DNA of 64,000 bases from positions 124,001 to 188,000 of the forward strand of contig CAZUQM010000001.1 in assembly GCA_964622545.1 (NCBI GenBank). The letters run 5' to 3'. Of this stretch, positions 54,068-63,320 are shown in pieces (position 1 is the stretch's first letter; each line of letters opens with the position of its first letter). Below the pieces are notes generated by a model. It had not been told where the DNA came from. It did not search any database and saw only the letters and a program-made list of their open reading frames with translations. This stretch comes from JAFGLZ01 sp964622545 (lineage in GTDB: Bacteria; Planctomycetota; Phycisphaerae; UBA1845; JAFGLZ01). The translations under genes were made by a program, and so were the position numbers.

Positions 54068-54442
54068 GGGTGCCTCCAAAGCCTGTGCCGCCGGCGACGA
54101 TACCGTGCCCTACGGTCCGTCCGCACCGCCCGGCGCCGAACACGTGGCATGGGTCTCGTAGTCCTTATCGGTCGTTGCACCCCGGTCCGATGAGCATCAG
54201 CTTTCTAGATCGCGCATCGAGGAGATGTAGCGCAACCCTATTCCCAAGAGAACCTTACCTCTCCAAAAGGCCCGGCCGCACCCGCGTGCATTTTCGATTG
54301 TCCGCCCCCCAGGCTCTGGTCGATATAGGACTAGGAGCGGCGCGTGGCCTGGTCGCCGGGCTTTGGGCTGCGCCGAAAGACCGCATGATGAGTCGGGAGA
54401 GAAGGGTCCGACGTCCTTTTCGCTGATAGCTTCGTTGCCCGC
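54068..54442. other. Divergent intergenic region
   Basis: About 375 bases between the sulfotransferase and radical SAM genes. It contains moderately AT-rich patches (for example near 54210-54300) that must carry the promoters, but I could not assign a clear -35/-10 pair. No gene is supported. Confidence 0.4.
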
Positions 54443-55996
54443 ATGATCCTAGACCGATCTCAGTCCGAACGATGTCGAGTGGTGCTGCTCAACCCGCCGA
54501 CCGCCGTGCCCTCCTCGTCGATCCTACTCAACCTGGCCTACCTGTCGGCCTCGTTGAAGGAGGCCGGTCACGAAACGCTCGTCCTCGACGCTACGGCGCC
54601 CTGCAACCGGCTCAGCGAGCACGACATCGAGCAACGCATCGGCGGGTTCGCACCGCACTTCATCGGGGTCACGCTGACGATCGACAACATCCCGGCCACC
54701 TACGCCTACCTGGCTCGTCTGCGGCGGCTGGGCGTCCCGATCGTCGCCGGCGGGCCGCACGCCAACTGCCTGCCCGAAGAGGTCCTCGACCATGGTGGGG
54801 ACATCGTGGCGGTCGGCGAGGGCGAGCGGACCATCGTCGACCTGGCCGAGCACTTCCTCGGACAGCGAGGGCTCGACGACGTGGCCGGGCTGTGCTACCG
54901 CGATGACCAGGGCCAGACCGTCCGCACGGCCACACGGCCCCTCATCGACGACCTCGACACCATCCCGCTGCCCGACCACGAGAGCTTTCCCATCGCCAAC
55001 TACACCGGCAGCGATGACCCCAACTCGAACCCCATGTTCTGGAGCGTCTTCACGAGCCGCGGCTGCCCCTTCAACTGCACGTTTTGCTCGAGCCACAACG
55101 TCTTCGGCCGGACCTACCGCGCGCGCTCCCCCGAGAACGTGGCCGCCGAGATCGAGCACCTGAACCGCCACCTCGGCGTCGACTTCTTCCCGTTCCAGGA
55201 CGATGAGGCCTTCATCAACGAAGAGCGGATCACCAGGTTCTGCGACCTGGTCGGCGACAAGGGTCTGAAGGTGCGGTTCTCGGCTCGCCTGCGGATCGAC
55301 AGCCTCACCGAGTCGATGTTGACGACGCTGGGCCGCAGCGGCTTCCGGCGCGTCGGCTTCGGCGTCGAAAGCTGGAACGACGAGACGCTCCAGAAGATCA
55401 ACAAGAAGTACACGGTCGCCCGGATCAACCAGAGCCTCCGTATCATCGCCGACACGCGGTTCCCGGCGGTCTACTTCGGGCATATCATCGGGTTTCCATG
55501 GGAGACGCCCGAGCATCTGCGGGCCGGCCTCGACGAGATCGCCAAGATGCCTGAATCGATCACGTACTTCAGCTCCATCGGCACGCCCATCCCCTATCCG
55601 GGCACGAAGCTCTACGACGACTACCACAAGGAGTACGGCTTTGCCGACTGGTGGCTCGACCCGGCGCGGAACTCGACCGAGGCCTCCGCCGTCGACATGA
55701 CGCCCCTGTTCATGGACTACGCCCGCCTCATGGACGCGCTGTACGTCAAGGACCGTTTCTGGAATTACCCGCCGCGCGTCGAGCAAGCGATCCACGCGTA
55801 CTGCTGGGCCGTCTTCCGCGACAGCATGCGGCGGGCGATGTCCTGGCCGGCGTACGCGTTCACGTACTACCTCTCGCGAGCGTCGTACGCGGTGTGGCGC
55901 GTCGCCCCGAAGCTGGAGCGTCTGTTGTTCGCGCCGCTCAAGGCGCTCGGACGCTGGCTGGGCCTGCCCGACAAGGCGGCCTACAACAAGCGGTAA
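54443..55996 (+). CDS. B12-binding-type radical SAM protein
   Basis: A 517-residue enzyme. An N-terminal cobalamin-binding-like domain (VVLLNPPTAVPSSSILLNLAYLS, GGPHANCLPEEVL) precedes a radical SAM barrel with CPFNCTFCSS, the CxxxCxxC motif that binds the 4Fe-4S cluster. A helical C-terminal region follows. Such proteins methylate unactivated carbons or carry out other radical rearrangements in the synthesis of secondary metabolites, lipids and surface glycans. The methyltransferase gene follows closely, then a GT2, so the three probably form an operon. The substrate is unknown. Confidence 0.9.
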   Translation: MILDRSQSERCRVVLLNPPTAVPSSSILLNLAYLSASLKEAGHETLVLDATAPCNRLSEHDIEQRIGGFAPHFIGVTLTIDNIPATYAYLARLRRLGVPIVAGGPHANCLPEEVLDHGGDIVAVGEGERTIVDLAEHFLGQRGLDDVAGLCYRDDQGQTVRTATRPLIDDLDTIPLPDHESFPIANYTGSDDPNSNPMFWSVFTSRGCPFNCTFCSSHNVFGRTYRARSPENVAAEIEHLNRHLGVDFFPFQDDEAFINEERITRFCDLVGDKGLKVRFSARLRIDSLTESMLTTLGRSGFRRVGFGVESWNDETLQKINKKYTVARINQSLRIIADTRFPAVYFGHIIGFPWETPEHLRAGLDEIAKMPESITYFSSIGTPIPYPGTKLYDDYHKEYGFADWWLDPARNSTEASAVDMTPLFMDYARLMDALYVKDRFWNYPPRVEQAIHAYCWAVFRDSMRRAMSWPAYAFTYYLSRASYAVWRVAPKLERLLFAPLKALGRWLGLPDKAAYNKR

Positions 55997-56102
55997 GGCA
56001 GTGAGGATGGAAGGACGATCCTCCTACGTTGAGGTGCGGAGGGCTGTTACTCGCCGAGCCCTTCCTCGAGAAGATCTGTGTGACGACTCGGAGCCGGGGT
56101 TG

Positions 56103-57113
56103 ATGGAGACGATCGGCCAGACACGCGATGTAACATTCCTCGCCACCGGCGAGACCGGCAAGGCGTTCGAGCTCACCCTGGACGACATGACGCTTCGGGT
56201 CACCCCTCGACAAGCCAAACCGTTTCGACGGACGCTCCGGCCCGTCGCGCGGTTTGATGTGGCCACGCCGCGGGGCGATTATCCCGAGCTGAACCTGTCG
56301 ATGGGACGGATCGTCTTCGAGGCCGATCAGACCGAGCCGAAGCACTACGCGCCGTTCTCTCGGGATGATGCCAGGCGGCTCCAGACGCTCTACCTAGGGC
56401 CCGAACTGCCGACCGAGGACGATCCGACGTACTTCATGCAAATCTGCGACGACCATGCCGGCCGGTTGGCCGAGGAGGGTCACGCCTGGATACAGGCCCT
56501 TCCGCACCAGACTCAGGAACGTCACGCCCGAACGGACCGATTGGTCATGCTGCATCATCATGCCCACGGCTGGTTTCACTTGGTCGAGATGGACCTGCTC
56601 GATGCGATGGTCCGCGCGAGCGTTCAGCCGGACAGACATGTGATCGAGATCGGCTCGTATCAAGGGCGCTCGACGGCCGTCATTGCGGCAGCCTTGGGCG
56701 ATGTCGGTGCCGACTCGCTCGTCGTGGCTCTCGATCCGAACGAGCTATCGGATCAACAGGCAGACGTTACCGTAGCGAACGTCGCATCGGTCGGGCAGCG
56801 AAGGCGGCTTGTCCAGATCCAGCGTCGGGCCTCCGTGCTGTCGAGCCTTCTCGCCGACGAGGTCGCGCACATGGCCTTCATCGACGGCAGCCATCTGTAC
56901 GACGAGGTTCTGGCCGATTTCGAGCTGTGCGACCGCCTGTTGGCCGCCGGCGGGATGATGGTCTTCCACGATGTCTATGCGATCAACCACTTGGGCTACG
57001 AACCTCCGAGACCGGCGCCTGCCCGAATCGTCAACGAGGTCGCCTTGCCAAGCGGTCGCTACAAGCCGCTCGCAGCGGCGCATCTGGCGATGGCGCTCCA
57101 GAAGCAGACGTGA
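56103..57113 (+). CDS. SAM-dependent methyltransferase-like protein
   Basis: About 336 residues. The C-terminal 190 residues form a class I methyltransferase fold of the Methyltransf_24/cephalosporin-hydroxylase type: HVIEIGSYQGRSTAVIA binds SAM, LVVALDPNE follows, and AFIDGSHLYDEVLADFELC carries the acidic/metal region. The N-terminal 110 residues are beta-rich and of unknown function. ATG 56103 has GGAG about 9 bases upstream; ATG 56007, 10 bases after the radical SAM stop, is a reasonable alternative with a basic extension. It is likely to modify a sugar or lipid made by its neighbours. Confidence 0.75.
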   Translation: METIGQTRDVTFLATGETGKAFELTLDDMTLRVTPRQAKPFRRTLRPVARFDVATPRGDYPELNLSMGRIVFEADQTEPKHYAPFSRDDARRLQTLYLGPELPTEDDPTYFMQICDDHAGRLAEEGHAWIQALPHQTQERHARTDRLVMLHHHAHGWFHLVEMDLLDAMVRASVQPDRHVIEIGSYQGRSTAVIAAALGDVGADSLVVALDPNELSDQQADVTVANVASVGQRRRLVQIQRRASVLSSLLADEVAHMAFIDGSHLYDEVLADFELCDRLLAAGGMMVFHDVYAINHLGYEPPRPAPARIVNEVALPSGRYKPLAAAHLAMALQKQT

Positions 57114-57231
57114 CAGAACCGGCACAGGGTCCGAGCCTCGCCGAGGCCGTGCCGGACCGTATCTGAGACGGCAGCACTGACGACGGCACGAGCCCGGCTC
57201 CGTGCCGTCCAACGCTGAGAGACGGGGAATC

Positions 57232-58212
57232 ATGCCACTAGCCTCGTTCATCATCCCGACGAACCGCCCGCGCGACATCATCGAGCCGTGCCTGCAAAGC
57301 ATCGCCGCCCAGGGGGCCGACCCGGGCCAGATCGAGGTCCTGGTCGTCTTCAACGGCGTGGCCGAGGCCCCGAGCTGGCCGGCCGACGCTTGGCCCTTTG
57401 AGCTGATCGTCGACCGCATCGACGAGGCCAACATCTGCGCGGCCAAAAACGTCGCGCTCGACCGCGCCCGCGGCACATGGGCCTTCTTCATCAACGACGA
57501 CGTCGTGCTCGACCCGGGCTTCGTCCGGGCCCACCTAAACGCCCACGAGCGGCTGGACAGACCGGCCATGGTCCTGGGCCGGTCGGCCTGGCGGCGGTAC
57601 GACGACGAGACCCTCTTCGACCGCATGGTGCAGACCACGTCGATGGTCTTCTTCTACGACCGCATGACCCCGCACCAGTGGTACGGCTTCCGCCACGCCT
57701 GGAACCTCAACCTGTCGCTGCGGCGGAGCTACCTCGAGACGCTGCGCTTCGAGGAGCGGCTCCGCCCCGTCAACTTCGACGACATCGAGCTGGCATTTCG
57801 GCTCGAGCGGGAGTTCGGCCTGGGCGTCTGGTACGAGCCCGAGGCCCGCTGCGTGCACGACCACCGCTACACGCTCGAGGGCTACCTGAAGCGCGAGGCC
57901 CTGCTGGGACGCGTCAGCACCCTGCTCTGGCAGGTAAACCCCGAATGCTATCGCGCGATCTACCGAGCCGATCTCGACCAGGCCTACCTAGACTACTGCC
58001 GCCGGTTCGTCGAGACCGAGGGCCCCTTCGAGGCCGAGCGGATCGAGCGCTTGAAGACCTTCACCTCACGCCGCCCCGACGAGGTGGCCGCGTCCGAGCC
58101 AGCCCTCCGCGAGCTGGTCCACGTCGTGTACGACGGGCACCTGCCGCTCAAGCGACTGGCCTTTCGCCGAAGCGTGCTCGAAGCCGTCGGCAACGCCCCC
58201 ACTCCCGGCTAA
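57232..58212 (+). CDS. Family 2 glycosyltransferase
   Basis: A 326-residue GT-A-fold glycosyltransferase. LASFIIPTNRPRDI opens the nucleotide-binding region, ANICAAKNVALDRARG is the usual second block, and INDDVVLDPGFV supplies the DxD-like acidic motif. FDDIELAFRLEREFG corresponds to the acceptor ED motif. It adds a sugar to a growing glycan or small molecule. A GGGGA stretch precedes ATG 57232. It follows the methyltransferase by 118 bases in the same direction. Confidence 0.88.
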   Translation: MPLASFIIPTNRPRDIIEPCLQSIAAQGADPGQIEVLVVFNGVAEAPSWPADAWPFELIVDRIDEANICAAKNVALDRARGTWAFFINDDVVLDPGFVRAHLNAHERLDRPAMVLGRSAWRRYDDETLFDRMVQTTSMVFFYDRMTPHQWYGFRHAWNLNLSLRRSYLETLRFEERLRPVNFDDIELAFRLEREFGLGVWYEPEARCVHDHRYTLEGYLKREALLGRVSTLLWQVNPECYRAIYRADLDQAYLDYCRRFVETEGPFEAERIERLKTFTSRRPDEVAASEPALRELVHVVYDGHLPLKRLAFRRSVLEAVGNAPTPG

Positions 58213-58499
58213 CCCGTCGCCTCTCACCAAGGTTCCCATTCATTGCCGTTCGGGTTAGGCTGAAGGCCTGTCGTAGACCCCAGGCATGACACGGCTGCCG
58301 AGCCCGGTGCCTTGCCCCGCGCGACCCACCCATGCCATGAGGAGGTCCTCGACAGGCAAGCAGCAGGCCCGGTTCGAGTAGCCCTCCGTACGGGTCTTCG
58401 ACGGCACGATCGCCGGCGGCGACCGCCAGGTCCCGGCGCTCGAGCGCGGCGTCGTGCTCTGCATGGGCCCGGGCCGCTAAACGCAGAAAAGGAGACGTT
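58213..58499. other. Intergenic region with a possible gene remnant
   Basis: About 290 bases. At 58390-58481 one frame reads RVFDGTIAGGDRQVPALERG... to a stop, with an in-frame stop just upstream, so it could be the tail of a decayed gene. The AAAAGGAG ribosome binding site of the next gene is at about 58487-58494. Confidence 0.35.
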
Positions 58500-61400
58500 A
58501 TGAACACGCACGCTCTAGGGGACATCTTGCGAACCGCTCTAGCGGTGCTCGCGGTTTCCAGCGCGGCCTGGGCGGCATCGGCCGACGACCTCTATCAAGC
58601 GACCGGCGTCAAGGGCGGCCTCGTCGTGCACCTCGGCTGCGGCGACGGCGAGCTGACGTCCGCGCTGCGGGCGAGCGACGCCTATCTCGTCCACGGCCTG
58701 GACCGCAGCGCCGCCGACATCGCCCGCGCCCGCCGGCACATCCACTCCAAGGGCCTGACCGGTAAGGTCTCGGTCGCGCACCTCAGCGGTAAGCGCCTGC
58801 CCTACGTCGACGGCAGCGTGCGGCTCGTCGTGGCCGACGAGTTGGACGGCATCGCGATGGACGAGGTCCTGCGCGTGCTCTGCCCGGGCGGCGTGGCCTG
58901 CGTCAAGCAGGGCGACTCCTACAAGAAGACGGTCAAGCCCTGGCCCGAGACGATCGATGAGTGGACCCACGCCCTGCACGGCCCGGACAACAACGCCGTC
59001 TCGCACGATACCGAGGTCGCCCCGCCCTACCACCTGCAATGGGTCGGCGGCCCTCAGTGGGCGCGAAGCCACGACCACCTCTCGAGCGTGAGCGTGGTCG
59101 TCTCCAGCGCCGGCAGGCTGTTCACCATCACCGACGAAGGTCCGGCCGCCGCCGTCGCGCTGCCCGCCGAGTGGAAGCTCGTCGCGCGGGACGCCTTCAG
59201 CGGCGTGGTGTTGTGGAAGCGAGACGTCGAGCCATGGGAAGGCCACCTGCGGGGCTTCCGCACCGGACCGGCCGCCATCCAACGACGCCTCGTCGCCGTC
59301 GGCGATACGGTCTATGCCACGCTCGGCTACGGCAAGCCCGTCGTCGCGCTCGACGCGGCCTCCGGCGAGATCAAGCACACCTACGCCGGAACCGAGAATG
59401 CCCTGGAGATCGTCTGCGACGAGGGCGTGTTGTATCTCGTGATCGGGCCTGCCATCAGCCACGGCGCGGCCAAGATCCGCCACGAATTCAGCGGCCGGGT
59501 CGTTCACGAGTCCGTGGGCGGCAAGTGGCTGGTCGCGATCGAGGCCGACACCGGCAAGAAGCTCTGGACCAAGAACGACGAGGCCACCGAGCGGCTGATG
59601 CCCACCGCCCTGGCCGTGGCCAAGGACCGGCTCTACTTCGAGAACACCAAGCAGATCGTCTGCCTCGACGCCCGCACGGGCAAGGAGATCTGGCGAACCG
59701 ATCGCCCCCTGACCATCAACCGCTGGGCGTGGACGGCGCCCACCCTCGTCGTCCACGGCGACGTGGTCCTCTCGGCCGACCGTGACGCCGCCTCGAAGGT
59801 CGAGCAGGAGAAGACCTCCGACGACGGCGACGTGCTGTGGGTCGTCTACAGTCGCGGCGGCGAGGCCCCGGCCGGTCAGCTCATGGCCTTCTCGGCCAAG
59901 GACGGCAAGCCGCTGTGGTCGTCCAAGGCCCGCGAATCGTACAACGCGCCCGTGGACGTCCTCGTGGCCGACGGGCTCGTGTGGACGGGCGTCCTCGTTC
60001 GGGCCAAGGAGCCCGGCATCACCCAAGGCCTCGACCCCCTGACGGGCCAGGTCAAACGGACCCGCCCAGGAGACAACACGTTCTTCCGCATCGGCATGGG
60101 CCATCACCGCTGCTACCGCAACAAGGCCACCGACCGGTTCCTCGTGCTCGGCCGATCGGGCGTGGAGTGGGTCGACCTCCAGAGCGGCAAGGGCCTGGCC
60201 GACCACTGGGTCCGTGGGGCCTGCCAGTATGGCGTGCTGCCGTGCAACGGCCTGCTCTATGCGCCGCAGCATTCGTGCGCCTGCTACATCGAGGCCAAGC
60301 TCAACGGTTTCAACGCCCTGGCCCCACGACGCCCATCCCGGCCTGCGGCCGCTTCGAACGACGATCGACTCGTCAAGGGACCCGCTTTCGGCAAGGTCTC
60401 AGCCAACGCGGGCTCGAATGAGGTCAAGGCCGACTGGCCCACCTATCGCGGCAGCGGTGGGCGATCGGGTCAGACATCGGCGCGGGTCCCCGTCACGCTC
60501 GACAAGGCCTGGGAGACCGACCTGAAAGGCGAGCTGACCAGCCTCGTCGTCGCCGACGGCAAGGTCTTCGTGGCCCAGGTGCAGCGGCACACCGTCCATG
60601 CCCTCGATGCCCGCACGGGCCGAACCCTGTGGAGCAAGACCGTCGGCGGTCGCGTCGATTCCCCGCCGACGATTACCGACGGCCTGTGCCTGTTCGGATG
60701 CCGGGATGGGTATGTCTACTGTCTCCGCGCCGACGACGGCGAACTCGTCTGGCGATTCCGCGCCGCACCGGAGGATCGGCGCATCGTCGCCTACGGTCAG
60801 CTCGAGTCGGTCTGGCCCGTCCACGGCAGCATCCTGATCCACGACGGATCGGCGTACTTCGCCGCCGGGCGCTGCTCGTACATCGACGACGGCATCGTCC
60901 TGTATCGGCTCGACCCGGCCACCGGCAAGGTCCAGGCCCGTCGGCAGATCAACAGCCGAGACCCCGAGACCGGACAGGAGCCGCAGAAGCCCGTCCGCGG
61001 CGTCTACATGCCCGGGGCCCTGCCCGACGTGCTCAGCACCGACGGCGAGAGCATCTACATGCGGCATCGTCGCTTCGATGAGAACCTCAACGACCGCAAG
61101 CCCGACAAGCCGCACCTCTTCTGCTCGGTGGGCTTCCTCGACGGCTCGTGGTGGCACCGCACCTACTGGCAGTTCGGCACGCAGATGATGACCGGATGGG
61201 GCGGCTGGACCCGCGCCGGCTACACCGTGCCGTCCGGACGGATCATGGTGATCGGCGACGACGGCCAGATCTTCTCCTTCGGCCGGCTGAACCAGTACAG
61301 CACCAGCGGCACGCATGTGAGCCTGCCGCCGGCACAGCATCCGTGGGGCGACATCCCCAAGCACAAGCCGGAATACCACCTCTTCGCCAGCTCGAAGAAC

Positions 61401-61748
61401 CCCCAGATCGAGACGATCCAGAGCAAGGCCAAACGCCGGCGCCAGAACAAGCGGCTCAAACCGCGCTGGACGCAATCGACGGATATGTGGGTCCGCGCGA
61501 TGGTGCTGGCCGACGACACGCTCGTATTGGCCGGCCCGCCCGACCCCCTGGCGGCCGGGAAGATCGACGCCGGTGCGTTCGAGGGCAAGCGCGGCGGTCT
61601 TCTCAGGCTCATCTCGCCCGACAGCGGCAGCAGCCTGGCCGAGTACAAGCTCGGCGCACCGCCCGCCTGGGATGCCATGGCCGCAGCGGGCGGCAAGCTG
61701 TACATCGCAACCACCGACGGCAAGGTGACGTGCATGACGGGAAAGTAG
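58500..61748 (+). CDS. Exported methyltransferase-fold/PQQ-propeller fusion protein
   Basis: A 1082-residue protein. A signal peptide (hydrophobic about 12-26, ASADD) is followed by a short class I methyltransferase-like domain with LVVHLGCGDGE at 41-51 and LRVLCPGGVACVK. From about residue 150 to the end it is a PQQ-type propeller with repeats such as LVAIEADTGKKLW and VHALDARTGRTLWSKTVGG. The function is unknown: SAM is a cytoplasmic cofactor, so an exported methyltransferase fold probably binds something else. GGAG precedes ATG 58500. It lies 130 bases upstream of the Tat-exported oxidoreductase gene. Confidence 0.82.
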   Translation: MNTHALGDILRTALAVLAVSSAAWAASADDLYQATGVKGGLVVHLGCGDGELTSALRASDAYLVHGLDRSAADIARARRHIHSKGLTGKVSVAHLSGKRLPYVDGSVRLVVADELDGIAMDEVLRVLCPGGVACVKQGDSYKKTVKPWPETIDEWTHALHGPDNNAVSHDTEVAPPYHLQWVGGPQWARSHDHLSSVSVVVSSAGRLFTITDEGPAAAVALPAEWKLVARDAFSGVVLWKRDVEPWEGHLRGFRTGPAAIQRRLVAVGDTVYATLGYGKPVVALDAASGEIKHTYAGTENALEIVCDEGVLYLVIGPAISHGAAKIRHEFSGRVVHESVGGKWLVAIEADTGKKLWTKNDEATERLMPTALAVAKDRLYFENTKQIVCLDARTGKEIWRTDRPLTINRWAWTAPTLVVHGDVVLSADRDAASKVEQEKTSDDGDVLWVVYSRGGEAPAGQLMAFSAKDGKPLWSSKARESYNAPVDVLVADGLVWTGVLVRAKEPGITQGLDPLTGQVKRTRPGDNTFFRIGMGHHRCYRNKATDRFLVLGRSGVEWVDLQSGKGLADHWVRGACQYGVLPCNGLLYAPQHSCACYIEAKLNGFNALAPRRPSRPAAASNDDRLVKGPAFGKVSANAGSNEVKADWPTYRGSGGRSGQTSARVPVTLDKAWETDLKGELTSLVVADGKVFVAQVQRHTVHALDARTGRTLWSKTVGGRVDSPPTITDGLCLFGCRDGYVYCLRADDGELVWRFRAAPEDRRIVAYGQLESVWPVHGSILIHDGSAYFAAGRCSYIDDGIVLYRLDPATGKVQARRQINSRDPETGQEPQKPVRGVYMPGALPDVLSTDGESIYMRHRRFDENLNDRKPDKPHLFCSVGFLDGSWWHRTYWQFGTQMMTGWGGWTRAGYTVPSGRIMVIGDDGQIFSFGRLNQYSTSGTHVSLPPAQHPWGDIPKHKPEYHLFASSKNPQIETIQSKAKRRRQNKRLKPRWTQSTDMWVRAMVLADDTLVLAGPPDPLAAGKIDAGAFEGKRGGLLRLISPDSGSSLAEYKLGAPPAWDAMAAAGGKLYIATTDGKVTCMTGK

Positions 61749-61878
61749 GCTTCAGACAGCAGACTTCTGGCCTCAGGAAAGGGCAAGCGGGGTTCAACTC
61801 AAGGCCCTGAACGCTGAACTCCACCTCCTTCGGGAAACGTTGCTTCCGGTAGAGGATCGACATCACGGAGACATGCCT

Positions 61879-63216
61879 ATGAGCAACTCGAACAAGATCA
61901 ACCGGCGCAAGTTCCTGTCGTCCACGGGCGGCAGCGCTGCCGGCATCGCGGGAGCAGCCACGTTGACGGGGACGAACCTCGCGGCCGCCGGAGTCCTCGG
62001 GGCAAACGACCGGATGCGGTTCGCCTTCATCGGCGTCGCCGGTCAGGGCCAGTTCAACCTCGCCCGCCTGCTCGAGCAGCCGAACGTGGCCGTGCCCGTC
62101 ATCTGCGACGTCAACCTGCCCCGGGCCGAGCAGGCGTCCAAGAAGCACGTCGACGGCAAGGCCGAGCTGGTGCAGGACTACCGCCGCATCCTCGATCGCA
62201 AGGACATCGACGGCGTCTTCATCGCTACGCCCGACCACTGGCACGCCATCCCGACCCTCCACGCCTGCCAGGCCGACAAGGACGTCTACGTCGAAAAGCC
62301 CATGACCCACGTCGTGGCCGAGGGCCAACGCATCGTCGACGCCGCCCGAAAGCACCAGCGCGTCGTCCAGGTCGGCACCCAACAGCTCAGCGGCGAACAC
62401 TACGCCCAAGCGGCCAAGCTCATCCGCAGCGGCGGCCTCGGACGCGTCCACCACGTCCGCTCGTGGAATTGCATCAACCGTACGCCGGGCGTCCGCAAGC
62501 CCGAGGGCCAGTCCGTCCCCAAGGGGCTCGACTGGGACAGGTGGCTCGGCCCGGCCCCGAAGCGGCCGTACGACTCGGTCCGCTGCTCCGGCCAACACCG
62601 CTTCTTCTGGGACTACGCCGGCGGACGGCTCACCGACCTCGGCGTGCATCAGATGGGTACGATCCAGTGGATCATGGGCGTGAAGGGCCCGACCTCGGCG
62701 GTCGCCGTCGGCGGCAAGTTCGCCGTCGAACCGTGGGACTATTGGGATACGCCCGACACGCTCAACGTCTTGTACGAGTATCCCGGCTGGACGTGCGAGT
62801 TCGTCGTCCGTGACGGCAGCGGCTACGCCCCCGAGGGCGCCAGGTGGGGCAACGTCTTCCACGGCACGAAGGGCGCGATGTACATCGACCGGGGCGGCTA
62901 CGAGATCATCCCCGACGGCAAACGAACCGAGCGTAAGACCGTCCGCACCCCGCGGACCAGCGGCGACATGCCGACCAAGCTCAGCGGCGCGCACATCCGC
63001 AACTTCCTCGACTGCATGCGGACGCGCCAACAGCCCGTCGCGCATCCGGAGGAGGGCAACCGCGCGACGATCCCGCCGCACCTGGGAAACATCGCGTTCA
63101 AGGTCGGCCGGAAGATCCACTGGGATCCCGACAAGCTCGAGATCATCGACGACGCCGAGGCCGCCGCACTGCTGACCAAGGAGTACCGCAAGCCCTACGT
63201 CCTGCCGGAGGTGTGA
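61879..63216 (+). CDS. Tat-exported Gfo/Idh/MocA family oxidoreductase
   Basis: A 445-residue NAD(P)-dependent dehydrogenase fold with a Tat signal (INRRKFLSSTGGSAAG). The Rossmann domain has FAFIGVAGQGQ, TPDHWHA and the family signature VYVEKPMTH; the C-terminal sheet domain has DYAGGRLTDLGVHQMG. These proteins oxidise or isomerise sugars and derivatives; Tat-exported members are common in planctomycetes. ATG 61879 is 8 bases after GGAG; the ATG at 61873 is too close. The cofactor is probably bound before export. It follows the propeller fusion. Confidence 0.9.
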   Translation: MSNSNKINRRKFLSSTGGSAAGIAGAATLTGTNLAAAGVLGANDRMRFAFIGVAGQGQFNLARLLEQPNVAVPVICDVNLPRAEQASKKHVDGKAELVQDYRRILDRKDIDGVFIATPDHWHAIPTLHACQADKDVYVEKPMTHVVAEGQRIVDAARKHQRVVQVGTQQLSGEHYAQAAKLIRSGGLGRVHHVRSWNCINRTPGVRKPEGQSVPKGLDWDRWLGPAPKRPYDSVRCSGQHRFFWDYAGGRLTDLGVHQMGTIQWIMGVKGPTSAVAVGGKFAVEPWDYWDTPDTLNVLYEYPGWTCEFVVRDGSGYAPEGARWGNVFHGTKGAMYIDRGGYEIIPDGKRTERKTVRTPRTSGDMPTKLSGAHIRNFLDCMRTRQQPVAHPEEGNRATIPPHLGNIAFKVGRKIHWDPDKLEIIDDAEAAALLTKEYRKPYVLPEV

Positions 63217-63248
63217 GGGCGTTCCATCGTCTCGCGGGCTCGGCGCCG

Positions 63249-63292
63249 AAAGAGAAAGGGCCACGAGCAGATCGGAACTGCCCGAGGCCCTT
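63249..63292 (-). terminator. Terminator of the right-end chemoreceptor gene
   Basis: Arms at 63256-63270 and 63278-63292 (AAGGGCC...GGCCCTT, two mismatches) with a 7-base loop. On the minus strand the hairpin is followed by CTTTCTCTTT, a pyrimidine tract, just after the stop codon at 63321. It may also serve the convergent oxidoreductase gene. Confidence 0.65.
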
Positions 63293-63320
63293 GCCATGTC
63301 CCGACGGAGTCTGGCAAGTA

